From NCBI GenBank assembly GCA_945872405.1, contig CAMBZT010000004.1:1-64000 (forward strand): a DNA stretch of 64,000 nt, read 5' to 3'. Shown here in pieces: positions 9,027 through 17,496 of the stretch. The position numbers were made by a program, and so were the translations under genes. The notes below the pieces were generated by a model. It was not told the origin of the DNA, made no database searches, and saw only the letters and a list, made by a program, of their open reading frames with translations. Each line of letters begins with the position of its first letter. Positions within the stretch are counted from its first letter, which is position 1. Source of the stretch: Chitinophaga pinensis. GTDB taxonomy: Bacteria > Bacteroidota > Bacteroidia > Chitinophagales > CAMDFR01.

Positions 9027-9117
9027 GTGTGCCCCTTCGTTCCTGCGGGTCGGGCATTCTGAAGTACTCGCCCGCGAAAATCCAAATCGGCTCGGTACTT
9101 CTGCCATTCCCTCACAC
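9027..9117 (-). repeat. GC-rich intergenic element, copy 1, with 7-bp hairpin arms
   Basis: A GC-rich island in an otherwise AT-rich intergenic stretch. On the minus strand it begins GTGTGAGGGAATGGCAG; its first 25 bases (9093-9117) match 50574-50598 at 20 of 25 positions. GAAGTAC (plus 9095-9101) pairs with GTACTTC (plus 9061-9067) around a 27-base loop. A second GC-rich inverted part (GCCC...GGGC) follows on its 3' side. It can be read as a peptide (CVREWQKYR...), but no gene signals accompany it. Confidence 0.6.
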
Positions 9118-9212
9118 AATACTCCATTAATTTATAAAATTTATATCTCTTTGTAAGAAACATAAAACCAATCAATCTGTTTAATAAATTTCTATTTAAC
9201 TTTACAGCGCCT

Positions 9213-10241
9213 ATGAAATTTTTTTTTGCATTTTTAGCTTTATCTCTTTCCCTGCTAATTCCTTGTAGCTCATGCCATACCGATGTCAAAAAAAACGTAT
9301 CTAATGATATAGTTCAAGATACCAGCAAAAGTGCAACTTTAAACTCTCTTTCAGCAGCTATCAAGGTCAATCCAGGTAACCCAAAGTTATACGAACAAAG
9401 AGCGCAAATTTTACTAAAAGAGGGTAAATATGATGATGCCCTAAAAGATATGTATTACTGCTTAAACATTGATTCCATGAATGTTGCTTATTATTTTACA
9501 GTCGCAGACATTTATATTGAAATGAAGGATTCGAAAAAAGCAATTTTATCGCTTCAAAAGGGCATAGAAATTGATCCGAAAAATGCACCTGTTAAAGTAG
9601 AGGCGGGCAGGTATTGCTTGTATGTGAAGGACTATGAAAAGTCATTGTTTTATCTTAATGATGCGTTGAAAATAGAGCCAACAAATGCTGATGCGTACTT
9701 CTTAAAAGGTATTGTTTTTAAAGAGAAAAAAGACATAAATCGTGCATTAGGCAATTTTCAGACTTGTGTTGAGCAAGATCCATCATATAACGATGCATAC
9801 ATGCAAATTGGACTCATATACAGTCAACAGAAAAATCCCCTGGCAATACAATATTTTGAAAATGCCATTAAAGCAAATCCTAAAGCTACTGATGCCATGT
9901 ATGCAAAAGGAATGTTTTACCAAAATCAAAAAAAATATGTAAAAGCAATAGATATCTATAAAGAAATAATTCCAATTGATCTGCAAAATGAGAAAGCATG
10001 CTACAGTATTGGCTACTGCTACATGCAAATTGATAGCTTTGCAAAAGCACACAAACATTTTAGTATGGCTATTGATATTGATCCTTTGTATGCCGAAGCA
10101 TATTACAATCGGGGTTTATGTGCCTTAGCAAAAAATGATATACTAGATGCCGAATTTAACTTTAATCAAGCACTCAACATCAATCCTAAGATGGATGCTG
10201 CCAAAGAAGCATTGCTAAATATAAAAAAAACAATCAAGTAA
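9213..10241 (+). CDS. TPR-repeat lipoprotein
   Basis: 342 residues. Residues 1-21 form a lipoprotein signal with cysteines at 18 and 21 (IPCSSC), so it is probably anchored to a membrane facing the periplasm. The rest is about eight tetratricopeptide repeats of 34 residues, seen as recurring A-L-x-P-x-x-A-x-A-Y units such as LKIEPTNADAYFLKG and IKANPKATDAMYAKG. TPRs are scaffolds for protein contacts; no catalytic part is present, and no partner can be named. It stands alone upstream of thrS, 63 bases away and in the same direction. Confidence 0.88.
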   Translation: MKFFFAFLALSLSLLIPCSSCHTDVKKNVSNDIVQDTSKSATLNSLSAAIKVNPGNPKLYEQRAQILLKEGKYDDALKDMYYCLNIDSMNVAYYFTVADIYIEMKDSKKAILSLQKGIEIDPKNAPVKVEAGRYCLYVKDYEKSLFYLNDALKIEPTNADAYFLKGIVFKEKKDINRALGNFQTCVEQDPSYNDAYMQIGLIYSQQKNPLAIQYFENAIKANPKATDAMYAKGMFYQNQKKYVKAIDIYKEIIPIDLQNEKACYSIGYCYMQIDSFAKAHKHFSMAIDIDPLYAEAYYNRGLCALAKNDILDAEFNFNQALNINPKMDAAKEALLNIKKTIK

Positions 10242-10304
10242 ATGACCAAATAAAAGTATAAAATTTATTTTTTACCTTTATGCAGTGATAGAAACAGATA
10301 AAAT

Positions 10305-12239
10305 ATGATAAACATAACACTACCAGACGGAGCAGTAAGACAAGTAGAAAAAGGTACTTCAGCCATGGATATTGCAATAAGTATTTCTAAAGGATTGGCG
10401 CAAAAAGTGTTAAGTGCCGAAGTAAATGGCGAGATTTGGGACTTACAAAGACCTATTGAAAATGATGCCACACTCAGTCTACTCACTTGGGATAGCGAAG
10501 TTGCAAAAAAAACATTTTGGCACTCTTCTGCGCATTTATTAGCCGAAGCTTTAGAAGCTTTGTACCCCAGCGTAAAGTTTGGCATTGGTCCAGCCATAGA
10601 TAATGGTTTCTATTACGACGTTGATATGGGTGACCTTGTGCTTTCTAGTGATGAGTTTGAAAAGATTGAAACTAAAATGCTAGAACTTGCTAAAACAAAT
10701 GCAGTCTACAAACGCACTGAGATAAGTAAGGCAGATGCCATTAGCTATTTTGAAGCAAAAGGGGACGAATATAAACTTGAATTATTACGAGATTTAAAAG
10801 ATGGGGATATAACATTCTACCAACAAGGAAATTTTACAGATCTCTGCAAGGGACCACACATACCAAACACCGGATATATAAAGGCTGTAAAGATTCTCAG
10901 TCTTGCTGGCGCATATTGGAGAGGCGATGAAAAGAGAAAACAACTAACGCGAATTTATGGTATCACTTTCCAAAAACAACAAGAACTAAAAGATCACCTG
11001 ATTCTTCTAGAAGAAGCAAAAAAAAGAGATCATAGAAAACTAGGTCGAGAATTGGAGTTGTTTGCTTTCAGTGAAAAAGTTGGAATGGGCTTGCCTTTAT
11101 GGCTTCCCAAAGGAGCTCAACTAAGAGAGCGACTCGAAAATTTCATGAAAAAAGCACAATTAAAAGCAGGCTATCTTCCTGTAGTTACTCCGCATATTGG
11201 GAATAAAAACCTTTATATCACCTCAGGCCATTACGAAAAATATGGAGCAGATAGTTTTCAACCTATTAAAACACCCGTTATTGGAGAAGAATTTTTCTTA
11301 AAACCAATGAACTGCCCTCATCACTGCGAAATTTATAAAACAAAGCCTCGTTCATACAAAGATTTACCAATCAGATTGGCAGAATTTGGTACTGTTTATA
11401 GATACGAACAAAGTGGCGAGTTACATGGCCTCACAAGAGTTAGGGGATTCACTCAAGATGATGCTCATTTGTTCTGTAGGCCTGATCAGGTGAAGGAAGA
11501 ATTCTGTAAAGTTATTGACCTTGTCCTATATGTATTTCGTGCCCTCGACTTCACTGACTTCACAGCCCAAATCTCATTACGCGACAAGGTCGAACGAAGC
11601 AAGTATATTGGCTCTGATGAAAATTGGGAAAAAGCGGAAGCAGCCATCATTGAAGCATCTGCCGAAAAAGGATTGCGAACTGTGATAGAATACGGCGAAG
11701 CAGCTTTCTATGGCCCAAAACTTGATTTTATGGTAAAGGACGCATTAGGACGAAAATGGCAATTAGGTACCATTCAAGTCGATTATAATTTGCCTGAAAG
11801 ATTTGAGTTAGAATACACTGGAAGCGATAATGCCAAACACCGACCTGTAATGATACATCGAGCACCTTTTGGATCTTTAGAAAGATTCATCGCAGTGCTG
11901 ATTGAACATTGTGCCGGTAAGTTTCCATTGTGGCTTTCGCCAGAACAGGCTGTTATTTTACCTATCAGTGAACGATTCAATGAATATGCTCAAGAAGTAA
12001 AAAATCAATTATCTGAACATGACATTAGAGTTTCCATTGATGAAAGAAATGAAAAAATTGGTAAAAAAATTCGTGATGCAGAAATAGATAAAATTCCCTT
12101 TATGCTTATTGTTGGAGAAAAAGAAATGGAAGAAAATAAAATTAGTGTAAGAAGACAGGGAGATGGAGATAAAGGAATGATGAGTCTTTCTGAGTATATT
12201 GCTCAAATGGAACTAGAAGTGAAAATACCTACTCAATAA
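10305..12239 (+). CDS. thrS: Threonine-tRNA ligase
   Basis: Charges tRNA-Thr. The 644 residues follow the standard order: N-terminal TGS domain (about 1-60), editing/second additional domain with [12 protein letters not shown] near 73 and the matching zinc-type motif later, class II core from about 240, and an anticodon-binding domain from about 545. The core zinc cysteine is in MNCPHHC (Cys337), motif 2 is in the [20 protein letters not shown] block, and the [11 protein letters not shown] block gives motif 3. All key residues are present. It heads the conserved order thrS-infC-rpmI-rplT. Confidence 0.98.
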   Translation: MINITLPDGAVRQVEKGTSAMDIAISISKGLAQKVLSAEVNGEIWDLQRPIENDATLSLLTWDSEVAKKTFWHSSAHLLAEALEALYPSVKFGIGPAIDNGFYYDVDMGDLVLSSDEFEKIETKMLELAKTNAVYKRTEISKADAISYFEAKGDEYKLELLRDLKDGDITFYQQGNFTDLCKGPHIPNTGYIKAVKILSLAGAYWRGDEKRKQLTRIYGITFQKQQELKDHLILLEEAKKRDHRKLGRELELFAFSEKVGMGLPLWLPKGAQLRERLENFMKKAQLKAGYLPVVTPHIGNKNLYITSGHYEKYGADSFQPIKTPVIGEEFFLKPMNCPHHCEIYKTKPRSYKDLPIRLAEFGTVYRYEQSGELHGLTRVRGFTQDDAHLFCRPDQVKEEFCKVIDLVLYVFRALDFTDFTAQISLRDKVERSKYIGSDENWEKAEAAIIEASAEKGLRTVIEYGEAAFYGPKLDFMVKDALGRKWQLGTIQVDYNLPERFELEYTGSDNAKHRPVMIHRAPFGSLERFIAVLIEHCAGKFPLWLSPEQAVILPISERFNEYAQEVKNQLSEHDIRVSIDERNEKIGKKIRDAEIDKIPFMLIVGEKEMEENKISVRRQGDGDKGMMSLSEYIAQMELEVKIPTQ

Positions 12240-12342
12240 TCAATTTCCACCTGTAGAATCAACGCAAATGGTAGATAAATTGATATCCCTTAACTCATCA
12301 ATTTGTCTACATAATAATTCTCTATTTAACGAAATAATTGAC

Positions 12343-12350
12343 TATTTTTG
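12343..12350 (+). promoter_or_regulatory. -7 promoter box TATTTTTG upstream of infC
   Basis: TATTTTTG fits TAnnTTTG and would start transcription about 30 bases before the infC TTG codon, so infC need not depend on thrS read-through. No good -33 TTG is seen. The remainder of the 144-base thrS-infC gap is AT-rich with no convincing terminator. Confidence 0.45.
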
Positions 12351-12383
12351 CATTGATTTTTTTTTAACAAAAACAACAAGAAC

Positions 12384-12953
12384 TTGGCCTTACAAAAAAA
12401 ACCGTTTAATCCCTTTAACAGAAACTTCCCCCCACAAAAAAAAGATGAACATCGTATCAACGGTGATATTAGAAATCCAGAAATTAGACTAGTTGGAGAC
12501 AACATTGAACCTGGCGTTTATAGCTCCAGAGATGCTTTACGTATGGCGAATGAACTGGAATTAGACTTAGTGGAAATATCTCCTAATGCCGTACCACCCG
12601 TATGCAAAATTATCGATTATAACAAATTCCTCTACGAGAAGAAGAAAAAAGAAAAAGAGATAAAGAGTAATTCGCAAAAAACTGTACTAAAAGAAATACG
12701 ATTCACCCCGCATACAGACGAACATGATTTTGATTTCAAAGTTAAACATGCTGAAGGATTTCTCAAGGAAGGCGCAAAAGTCAAAACTTATGTGCAATTT
12801 AAAGGAAGAGCTATTGTTTTTCAAGATATGGGTGAACTTTTACTTCTTAAATTTGCTAAAGCATTAGAAGAACTTGGTCAACCCGAACAACTCCCAAAAT
12901 TAGAAGGAAAAAGAATGTTCATGATCATGACTCCAAAGATAAAAAAGAAATAA
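12384..12953 (+). CDS. infC: Translation initiation factor IF-3
   Basis: Binds the 30S subunit and checks start-codon pairing. The 189 residues include the N domain (HRINGDIRNPEIRLVGDN, then DLVEISPNAVPPVCKI) and the C domain (KEIRFTPHTDEHDFDFKV, ending MTPKIKKK). The start is TTG at 12384: a TGA at 12354-12356 closes the frame upstream and no ATG lies between it and the conserved HRIN block. Non-AUG starts on infC are well known (AUU in E. coli), where IF-3 rejects its own weak start codon and so limits its own synthesis. I infer the same feedback here. Confidence 0.95.
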   Translation: MALQKKPFNPFNRNFPPQKKDEHRINGDIRNPEIRLVGDNIEPGVYSSRDALRMANELELDLVEISPNAVPPVCKIIDYNKFLYEKKKKEKEIKSNSQKTVLKEIRFTPHTDEHDFDFKVKHAEGFLKEGAKVKTYVQFKGRAIVFQDMGELLLLKFAKALEELGQPEQLPKLEGKRMFMIMTPKIKKK

Positions 12954-13029
12954 AGAAAGCTATTTTCTACTTAATTTCTTACAGAAAGCCACTAACATCA
13001 AGAAAAAAGAAATAAATTATAAATTAATA

Positions 13030-13060
13030 TTGTAAAGTCTGTAAAAATGTTCTATTTTTG
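13030..13060 (+). promoter_or_regulatory. Promoter of rpmI-rplT (TTG, 20 bases, TATTTTTG)
   Basis: TTG at 13030-13032, a 20-base spacer and TATTTTTG at 13053-13060 form a complete Bacteroidota-type -33/-7 pair, 20 bases before the rpmI ATG. This is the best-formed promoter I see in the window. It lets the two ribosomal protein genes be made apart from infC. Confidence 0.65.
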
Positions 13061-13080
13061 CAGTCCAAAATTTTAGGATT

Positions 13081-13275
13081 ATGCCAAAGATGAAATCGAA
13101 TTCAGGAGCCAAAAAACGTATGAAATTAACTGGTTCTGGTAAAGTAAAAAGAGGCCAAGCTTTCAAAAGACACTTATTGAGCAGCCGTAGCAAAAAAAGA
13201 AAAAGTAACCTCACAGGACCAACTTTAGTTCATAAAGCAGATCAAGCTAGAGCAAAAAGAATGCTCGCTTGCTAA
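13081..13275 (+). CDS. rpmI: 50S ribosomal protein L35
   Basis: 64 residues, very basic, with the L35 opening [20 protein letters not shown] and the downstream [14 protein letters not shown] block. It is a structural component of the large subunit. The gene lies between infC and rplT in the universal bacterial order and has its own promoter upstream. The first ATG is the family start. Confidence 0.97.
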   Translation: MPKMKSNSGAKKRMKLTGSGKVKRGQAFKRHLLSSRSKKRKSNLTGPTLVHKADQARAKRMLAC

Positions 13276-13314
13276 ATCACTGTTAACATTAGAAAACTTT
13301 AAAAAAAATATAAA

Positions 13315-13662
13315 ATGCCTCGTTCAGTCAACTCCGTAGCCTCGAAAGCAAAAAGAAAAAAAATAATGAAACATGCCAAAGGTTTCTTTGGCAGAAGAAA
13401 AAATGTTTGGACCGTTGCTAAAAATGCAGTTGAAAAGGCATGGAACTATGCATATGACCACCGAAGAGCTAAAAAAGGTGACTTCCGTTCTCTTTGGATT
13501 CAGAGAATCAATGCTGGTGTTAGAGAGCATGGAATGAGCTACTCAGTTTTTATGCACTCATTGGCTGCTAACGATATCAACCTTGATAGAAAAGTTTTAG
13601 CTGATATGGCTATGAACGATCCTGAAGCTTTTAAGGCAATTGTAATGAAAGTAAAGAAGTAA
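13315..13662 (+). CDS. rplT: 50S ribosomal protein L20
   Basis: 115 residues, full length, opening [20 protein letters not shown] with the typical GFFGRRKN and [17 protein letters not shown] blocks. It binds 23S rRNA early in large-subunit assembly. In several bacteria L20 also represses its own operon through the rpmI leader; the leader here is short and I see no clear L20 mimic. The gene closes the operon and is followed by a strong hairpin terminator. Confidence 0.97.
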   Translation: MPRSVNSVASKAKRKKIMKHAKGFFGRRKNVWTVAKNAVEKAWNYAYDHRRAKKGDFRSLWIQRINAGVREHGMSYSVFMHSLAANDINLDRKVLADMAMNDPEAFKAIVMKVKK

Positions 13663-13683
13663 TCTTCAATCAATAATTTAAAC

Positions 13684-13714
13684 AAAAAACCTCGCTATTA
13701 GCGAGGTTTTTTGT
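13684..13714 (+). terminator. Intrinsic terminator after rplT
   Basis: CCTCGCTA and TAGCGAGG (13690-13706) form a GC-rich stem flanked by runs of A on the 5' side and T on the 3' side. The symmetric A/T flanks would let it work in both directions, but the gene on the other side (minus strand, ending at 13907) is 190 bases away. Confidence 0.85.
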
Positions 13715-13906
13715 TTAAATACTAAGATATTGATGTATCTAACAGCGAATGGATATATAAAACAGACTAAAGATGCGTGGTTTTTTTTTCAAGACGATGT
13801 GAAAAATCATTGTATAGCAATGACTTTGGAATTATTTTTTAAAAAAGTATAGGAGAAAAAGAAGTAGTAGATTGGTCTGATTTGTATCTTCTTGTGGTAT
13901 ATATAA

Positions 13907-14407
13907 TCACAAACTTATTTTCGGAATCATCTGCGACTCGTCTATACTCATATCTTGAACTGCATATCTCTTAATATCAGTAATTCGAAGTTCATCTATA
14001 GAGTTAATTACGTTTTCATAGCTTGTGGTTCTATTGGTCTTGATAGTGACGCTCAACTGTATATTCTTACTTCTATAAAAAATTTTCGAATTATTTAATA
14101 TCTTTCTTAAGCCATTGTCTGAATAATTTGTTAAATGGATCTGATCTTTACTTTCTAAAATCCCCTCATACCAATAAACTTCAGCATCATCAAAAAGTAA
14201 AATCGTAACTCCTCCTGAAAGATGAGTAGTTGCATTCAAAGCAGGAATAGGTCTATAGGTTCCTTCATTAGTAAATCCTGCACTCAAAACAAAAGCACAT
14301 GTGAGAATAAAGCATAGGTCAAGAATTGACGTTATATTCAAATTGCTACTAACAATTTTAGAAGAATCTATTTCTTTTGGCGATTTTGTAGCAAAGATTT
14401 GTCTCAT
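13907..14407 (-). CDS. Divergent ExbD/TolR-like protein (third ExbD paralog)
   Basis: 166 residues, one N-terminal membrane helix, then a periplasmic domain. The helix NITSILDLCFILTCAFVL aligns with DMTPMVDLAFLLLTFFIL of its neighbours: the proton-path Asp of VDLAF is kept, but the D-x-T-P lead-in has become N-x-T-S. The periplasmic part matches the 207-residue ExbD at 15353-15976: VYWYEGIL, then NYSDNGLRKIL, then SYENVINSIDELRITDI. It therefore arose from that paralog by duplication. It is separated from tonB by a strong terminator, so it is transcribed apart from the exb operon. Its role may be alternative motor subunit or non-functional relic; I cannot tell which. Confidence 0.8.
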   Translation of the reverse strand: MRQIFATKSPKEIDSSKIVSSNLNITSILDLCFILTCAFVLSAGFTNEGTYRPIPALNATTHLSGGVTILLFDDAEVYWYEGILESKDQIHLTNYSDNGLRKILNNSKIFYRSKNIQLSVTIKTNRTTSYENVINSIDELRITDIKRYAVQDMSIDESQMIPKISL

Positions 14408-14435
14408 AAAACAATAAGTAAAAATCTAAAAATAA

Positions 14436-14464
14436 AAGCGTTATAGATAGTTTCTATAACGCTT
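14436..14464 (-). terminator. Intrinsic terminator of the exbB-exbD-exbD-tonB operon
   Basis: On the minus strand AAGCGTTATAGA and TCTATAACGCTT form a perfect 12-bp stem around a five-base loop, followed by a T-rich run (TTTTATTTTTAG). It lies between the tonB stop and the third exbD gene and so ends the operon before that gene. Confidence 0.85.
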
Positions 14465-14517
14465 CGAATACAAATTATTTCATGAATCAATTGTCATGAC
14501 CATGTCATTTCTTGCAC

Positions 14518-15342
14518 TTATTGTAACTGGAAGCTAACAGGCAAGGTAAACCACATACGTACTGGCTTTCCTCCTTGTTTGCCAGGAGTCCATTTAGGCA
14601 TGTTTTCAACAGTGTTCTTTGCAAGCTTATCTAAGCCATTACTTACCTTCCTAACAACATCTGCATTTGTAATACTACCATCCTTTTCAACAACAAATCT
14701 TACATACACTTTACCTTGAATTTCTGCTTCTTTTTCATAGGAAGGATAATTATTCTCGAGCTTACCTCTCAAATATTTATACATGGCAGCTTCTCCACCA
14801 GGGAAAACAGCTGTCTCTTCTACCACTAAGAAAATCTCATCTGGCTTGTCTACCACCTCATCACCTTTTCCTTTTTCTTCAGGAATAATAATGGTACCGT
14901 CATCATCGCCTTTTTGATCATCTGTCGAAACTTTAGTATCAACGAGCTCTTCCTGTGTTTTTATCTCTTCTTTTACCTCCTCATCGACGATAACCGTTTC
15001 CACAAACTTTGTTGTTTCAATTTTAGGTGGTTCTTCAATAGGTGGTGGTGGTGGTGGCGGTGGCGGTAACTCTTCCTTTATATCTGCAATTGGATCTATC
15101 GTAATCTGCTCATTAGATAAAATCTTCTCCTTACCACCTTCCTTAGCAGATGCTAGAATAGCAGGTACGGCTAGTACTACAATTATAGAAGCGATACCGA
15201 TGATTCCGGAAATCAATATATTACGACTATAACCTTTGCGAATTTGATAAGCTCCATAGCTCTTATTCTTATTCTCAAACACCAACTCATTTCTAGAGTT
15301 GTCAATTGCGTCTGACCAATCTGATAAAATATTCAATGCCAT
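14518..15342 (-). CDS. tonB: TonB family energy transducer
   Basis: Carries proton-motive energy from ExbB/ExbD to outer-membrane receptors. The 274 residues are: a cytoplasmic N segment (about 1-42), common in Bacteroidota TonB, with NKSYGAYQIRKGY; one membrane helix (about 43-65); a proline-rich spacer with eight consecutive prolines near 95-102, followed by acidic and lysine-rich repeats; and a C-terminal TonB domain from about 185 (PGGEAAMYKYL, then GKVYVRFVVEKDGSITNADV, ending MWFTLPVSFQLQ). It is the last gene of the exb operon, ten bases after exbD. Confidence 0.95.
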   Translation of the reverse strand: MALNILSDWSDAIDNSRNELVFENKNKSYGAYQIRKGYSRNILISGIIGIASIIVVLAVPAILASAKEGGKEKILSNEQITIDPIADIKEELPPPPPPPPPIEEPPKIETTKFVETVIVDEEVKEEIKTQEELVDTKVSTDDQKGDDDGTIIIPEEKGKGDEVVDKPDEIFLVVEETAVFPGGEAAMYKYLRGKLENNYPSYEKEAEIQGKVYVRFVVEKDGSITNADVVRKVSNGLDKLAKNTVENMPKWTPGKQGGKPVRMWFTLPVSFQLQ

Positions 15343-15352
15343 TTTTCAACGT

Positions 15353-15976
15353 TTACTTTAAGGTTAACAATCTTGCTTTTTCTTCGGGTGTCATATCTAC
15401 AATGGCAAATTTTCCTATATCTGTAATATTTAATTCATCTACTACGTCAATCACATTTTTGTAACTAGCTTTATCATCAGCTTTAATTAAAACAACTAAT
15501 GCATCTGGATCACCTTTTATAGGCTTTGCCTTGCTCTTAAACATTGAATCTGCAATTGCTGGATCATAGTCCCAACCTTGAGCCTCTTTTCGTAGTGCAT
15601 TCATTTTTACAATAATTTTCGAATTCCCATTGGTGAAAATCATTCTCAAGCCGTTTTTTGAATAGTCAGTTTTCTGTACCTCTGATTCTGGCTTTAACTG
15701 ACCTGGATACCAATAGACTTTATCATCTTCAGTAATCAAGATAGAAATTCCATTGGCTTTTGTCTTGTCGACAATATCAGTGTCCTTAGGCTTGGCTGGA
15801 AACGCCAAATCCAATGCTTTGGGTTTGTTAAAAGTCGAAGTTAAAATGAAAAATGTAAGTAATAAAAACGCTAAGTCAACCATTGGCGTCATATCGATAC
15901 GTGTCGACATTTTCTTCGCTCTCTTTTTATCATGTTTACCGTGGCCTCCCCCGCCACCTGAGTTTACCTCTGCCAT
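15353..15976 (-). CDS. exbD: ExbD biopolymer transport protein (second of operon)
   Basis: 207 residues. A glycine/histidine and lysine-rich cytoplasmic start (GGGGGHGKHDKKRAKK) precedes the membrane helix with DMTPMVDLAFLLLTFFIL, containing the essential proton-path Asp. The periplasmic domain carries VYWYPGQL, a segment of about 40 residues absent from short ExbDs, and the closing VDELNITDIGKFAIVDM. It partners ExbB as the stator of the TonB motor. Only three bases separate it from the exbD upstream and ten from tonB downstream, so the operon is tightly coupled. Confidence 0.95.
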   Translation of the reverse strand: MAEVNSGGGGGHGKHDKKRAKKMSTRIDMTPMVDLAFLLLTFFILTSTFNKPKALDLAFPAKPKDTDIVDKTKANGISILITEDDKVYWYPGQLKPESEVQKTDYSKNGLRMIFTNGNSKIIVKMNALRKEAQGWDYDPAIADSMFKSKAKPIKGDPDALVVLIKADDKASYKNVIDVVDELNITDIGKFAIVDMTPEEKARLLTLK

Positions 15977-15979
15977 AAT

Positions 15980-16648
15980 TTATTTTGCTTTAGGTTTTTC
16001 TTCCATTGTTGTGATCATATTAAACTGATATATCTCATTCGTTGTGAATACATCAATTACTTTCTTTACGCTTTGATAAGTTGCCTTAGAATCTGCTTTG
16101 ATGGCAAATTTTAACTTAAACTTCTTTACATCAAATGTTTCTTTTTTGGCTTCTGCTTCCTGCTTCTTACCAGCCAAATTAATTTGATACTGTTTATATC
16201 CTGATAATACCCACGCTCCAAGTTGATTATCGGTGCTATCCATTGGAATTCCTGTTGAGGTAAATTTTAGTCTCTGTGATTCTTCCATATCGATGTAACC
16301 TGGTAATTGAACCATTGGAACACCAAAACTTGTCATCAAGGAGAACCTTTTTTTCTGTTTATCAGTGAATGTAATATTATATCTTTTCCCCATTTCGTCT
16401 AAGGCTGCTATTCTAACATTTTTATTCGTGATGTTATAAAATGCTCTACCGTCCTTATCTATATTTACCAATAAGTAATTATCGGGTAACATTATTTCTG
16501 AAATCGATGAAGGTGTATCTACTACTACAGGTTCTGCAGCTCTAAAAGAGGCTGTTAACATGAAAAAAGTAACCAAAAGAAACGCCAAATCTACCATGGG
16601 TGTCATATCTAATGACGGCGTATTGCGAGGCAATTTTACTTTAGGCAT
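15980..16648 (-). CDS. exbD: ExbD biopolymer transport protein (first of operon)
   Basis: 222 residues with a short cytoplasmic lead (MPKVKLPRNTPS) and the ExbD helix DMTPMVDLAFLLVTFFML, including the conserved Asp. The periplasmic region is longer than in classical ExbD (about 140): it has an extra segment around residues 95-165 (for example PMVQLPGYIDMEES and a lysine/glutamate patch) before the usual ADSKATYQSVKKVIDVF ending. Two unequal ExbD chains in one operon are usual in this phylum and suggest a mixed stator dimer. It is 35 bases downstream of exbB. Confidence 0.95.
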   Translation of the reverse strand: MPKVKLPRNTPSLDMTPMVDLAFLLVTFFMLTASFRAAEPVVVDTPSSISEIMLPDNYLLVNIDKDGRAFYNITNKNVRIAALDEMGKRYNITFTDKQKKRFSLMTSFGVPMVQLPGYIDMEESQRLKFTSTGIPMDSTDNQLGAWVLSGYKQYQINLAGKKQEAEAKKETFDVKKFKLKFAIKADSKATYQSVKKVIDVFTTNEIYQFNMITTMEEKPKAK

Positions 16649-16683
16649 ATTCTATATTCTAATTAAAAATGATGAATAGTAAA

Positions 16684-17496
16684 TTAATTACCTTTTTCGT
16701 TAAATGTCTGTGCAATGCTATAGCCTGCCTCATCCATTCCATAAGTCATACCATCTATTTTATTTGAGAAATAGTTGTACATAACGATTGCAATACATGA
16801 GCCTGCAATACCTAAGAATGTATTAATCAATGCCTCAGAAATACCAGTTGCTAATGCAGTCGTATCTGGTGCACCTGCATTTGCTAAAGCTGAAAATGAA
16901 CGAATCATACCAAGTACGGTACCAATCAATCCTAAAAGCGTAGCAATTGACGCACAAGTTGATAAAATTACTAAATTTTTAGAGAGCATTGGTAATTCTA
17001 ATGAAGTAGCTTCTTCTAGGTCCTTTTGAATTGATGCTACTTTTTCTTCCTTCTTCAAATTACTATCTGAAGAAACTAACTTATACTTTGTTAAACCTGC
17101 TCTGACTACTGCTGCTAATGATCCTTTTTGCTTGTCGCATTCTGCAATAGCATTATCTACTTGTCCACTAGAAAGAAATGATTTTACTTTTCTTATAAAA
17201 GAATCAGTATTGCCGCTACCTCCAGCTTTCATTAATGTTAAAAGTCTTTCAATTGAAAAAACAATAATCATTAAATCTACGCCAATAAGAAGTGGCACAA
17301 TAGCTATTCCTCCTTTATAAATGGTCCCTAACATGTTCAATGGATGGCCTTTTTCTGCATCACCACCTTCAAAATTACCAGAAGCACCTAATAAAAAAAT
17401 GAAGATAAGATAAGCCACAGCAAAGCATACTGGGATTATAATTGTAGCAAAAAGTGAATTTGACTTGCCTCCTTCTTGTGACTTTTGATTGCTCAT
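16684..17496 (-). CDS. exbB: ExbB/TolQ/MotA-family proton channel
   Basis: 270 residues, first gene of the TonB operon. It has a glutamine/serine-rich start, a first membrane helix (about 15-37), a second near 58-82 (GGIAIVPLLIGVDLMIIVFSIERL), a cytoplasmic part with SFLSSGQVDNAIAECDKQ, and the paired C-terminal helices with NLVILSTCASIATLLGLIGTVLGMIRSF (quoted here in pieces: STCASIATLLGLIGTVLGM) and the LINTFLGIAGSCIAIVMYNYF region. This order matches the ExbB pentamer that surrounds ExbD. The start at 17496 follows a leader of about 50 bases. Confidence 0.95.
   Translation of the reverse strand: MSNQKSQEGGKSNSLFATIIIPVCFAVAYLIFIFLLGASGNFEGGDAEKGHPLNMLGTIYKGGIAIVPLLIGVDLMIIVFSIERLLTLMKAGGSGNTDSFIRKVKSFLSSGQVDNAIAECDKQKGSLAAVVRAGLTKYKLVSSDSNLKKEEKVASIQKDLEEATSLELPMLSKNLVILSTCASIATLLGLIGTVLGMIRSFSALANAGAPDTTALATGISEALINTFLGIAGSCIAIVMYNYFSNKIDGMTYGMDEAGYSIAQTFNEKGN

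Noticed and set aside
9008-9289. A 93-codon minus-strand frame over the GC-rich island and the start of the TPR gene
   Set aside because: It overlaps the TPR lipoprotein start and spans the repeat element; the hairpin explains the conserved part better than a protein does.
12268-12492. A 74-codon frame overlapping the infC start
   Set aside because: It runs across the promoter box and into infC in another frame; the IF-3 frame is certain.
13720-13906. A 38-codon frame from 13733 in the gap after the rplT terminator
   Set aside because: Too short, with low-complexity T and A runs, no recognisable motif, and it is directly followed by stops; no support as a gene.
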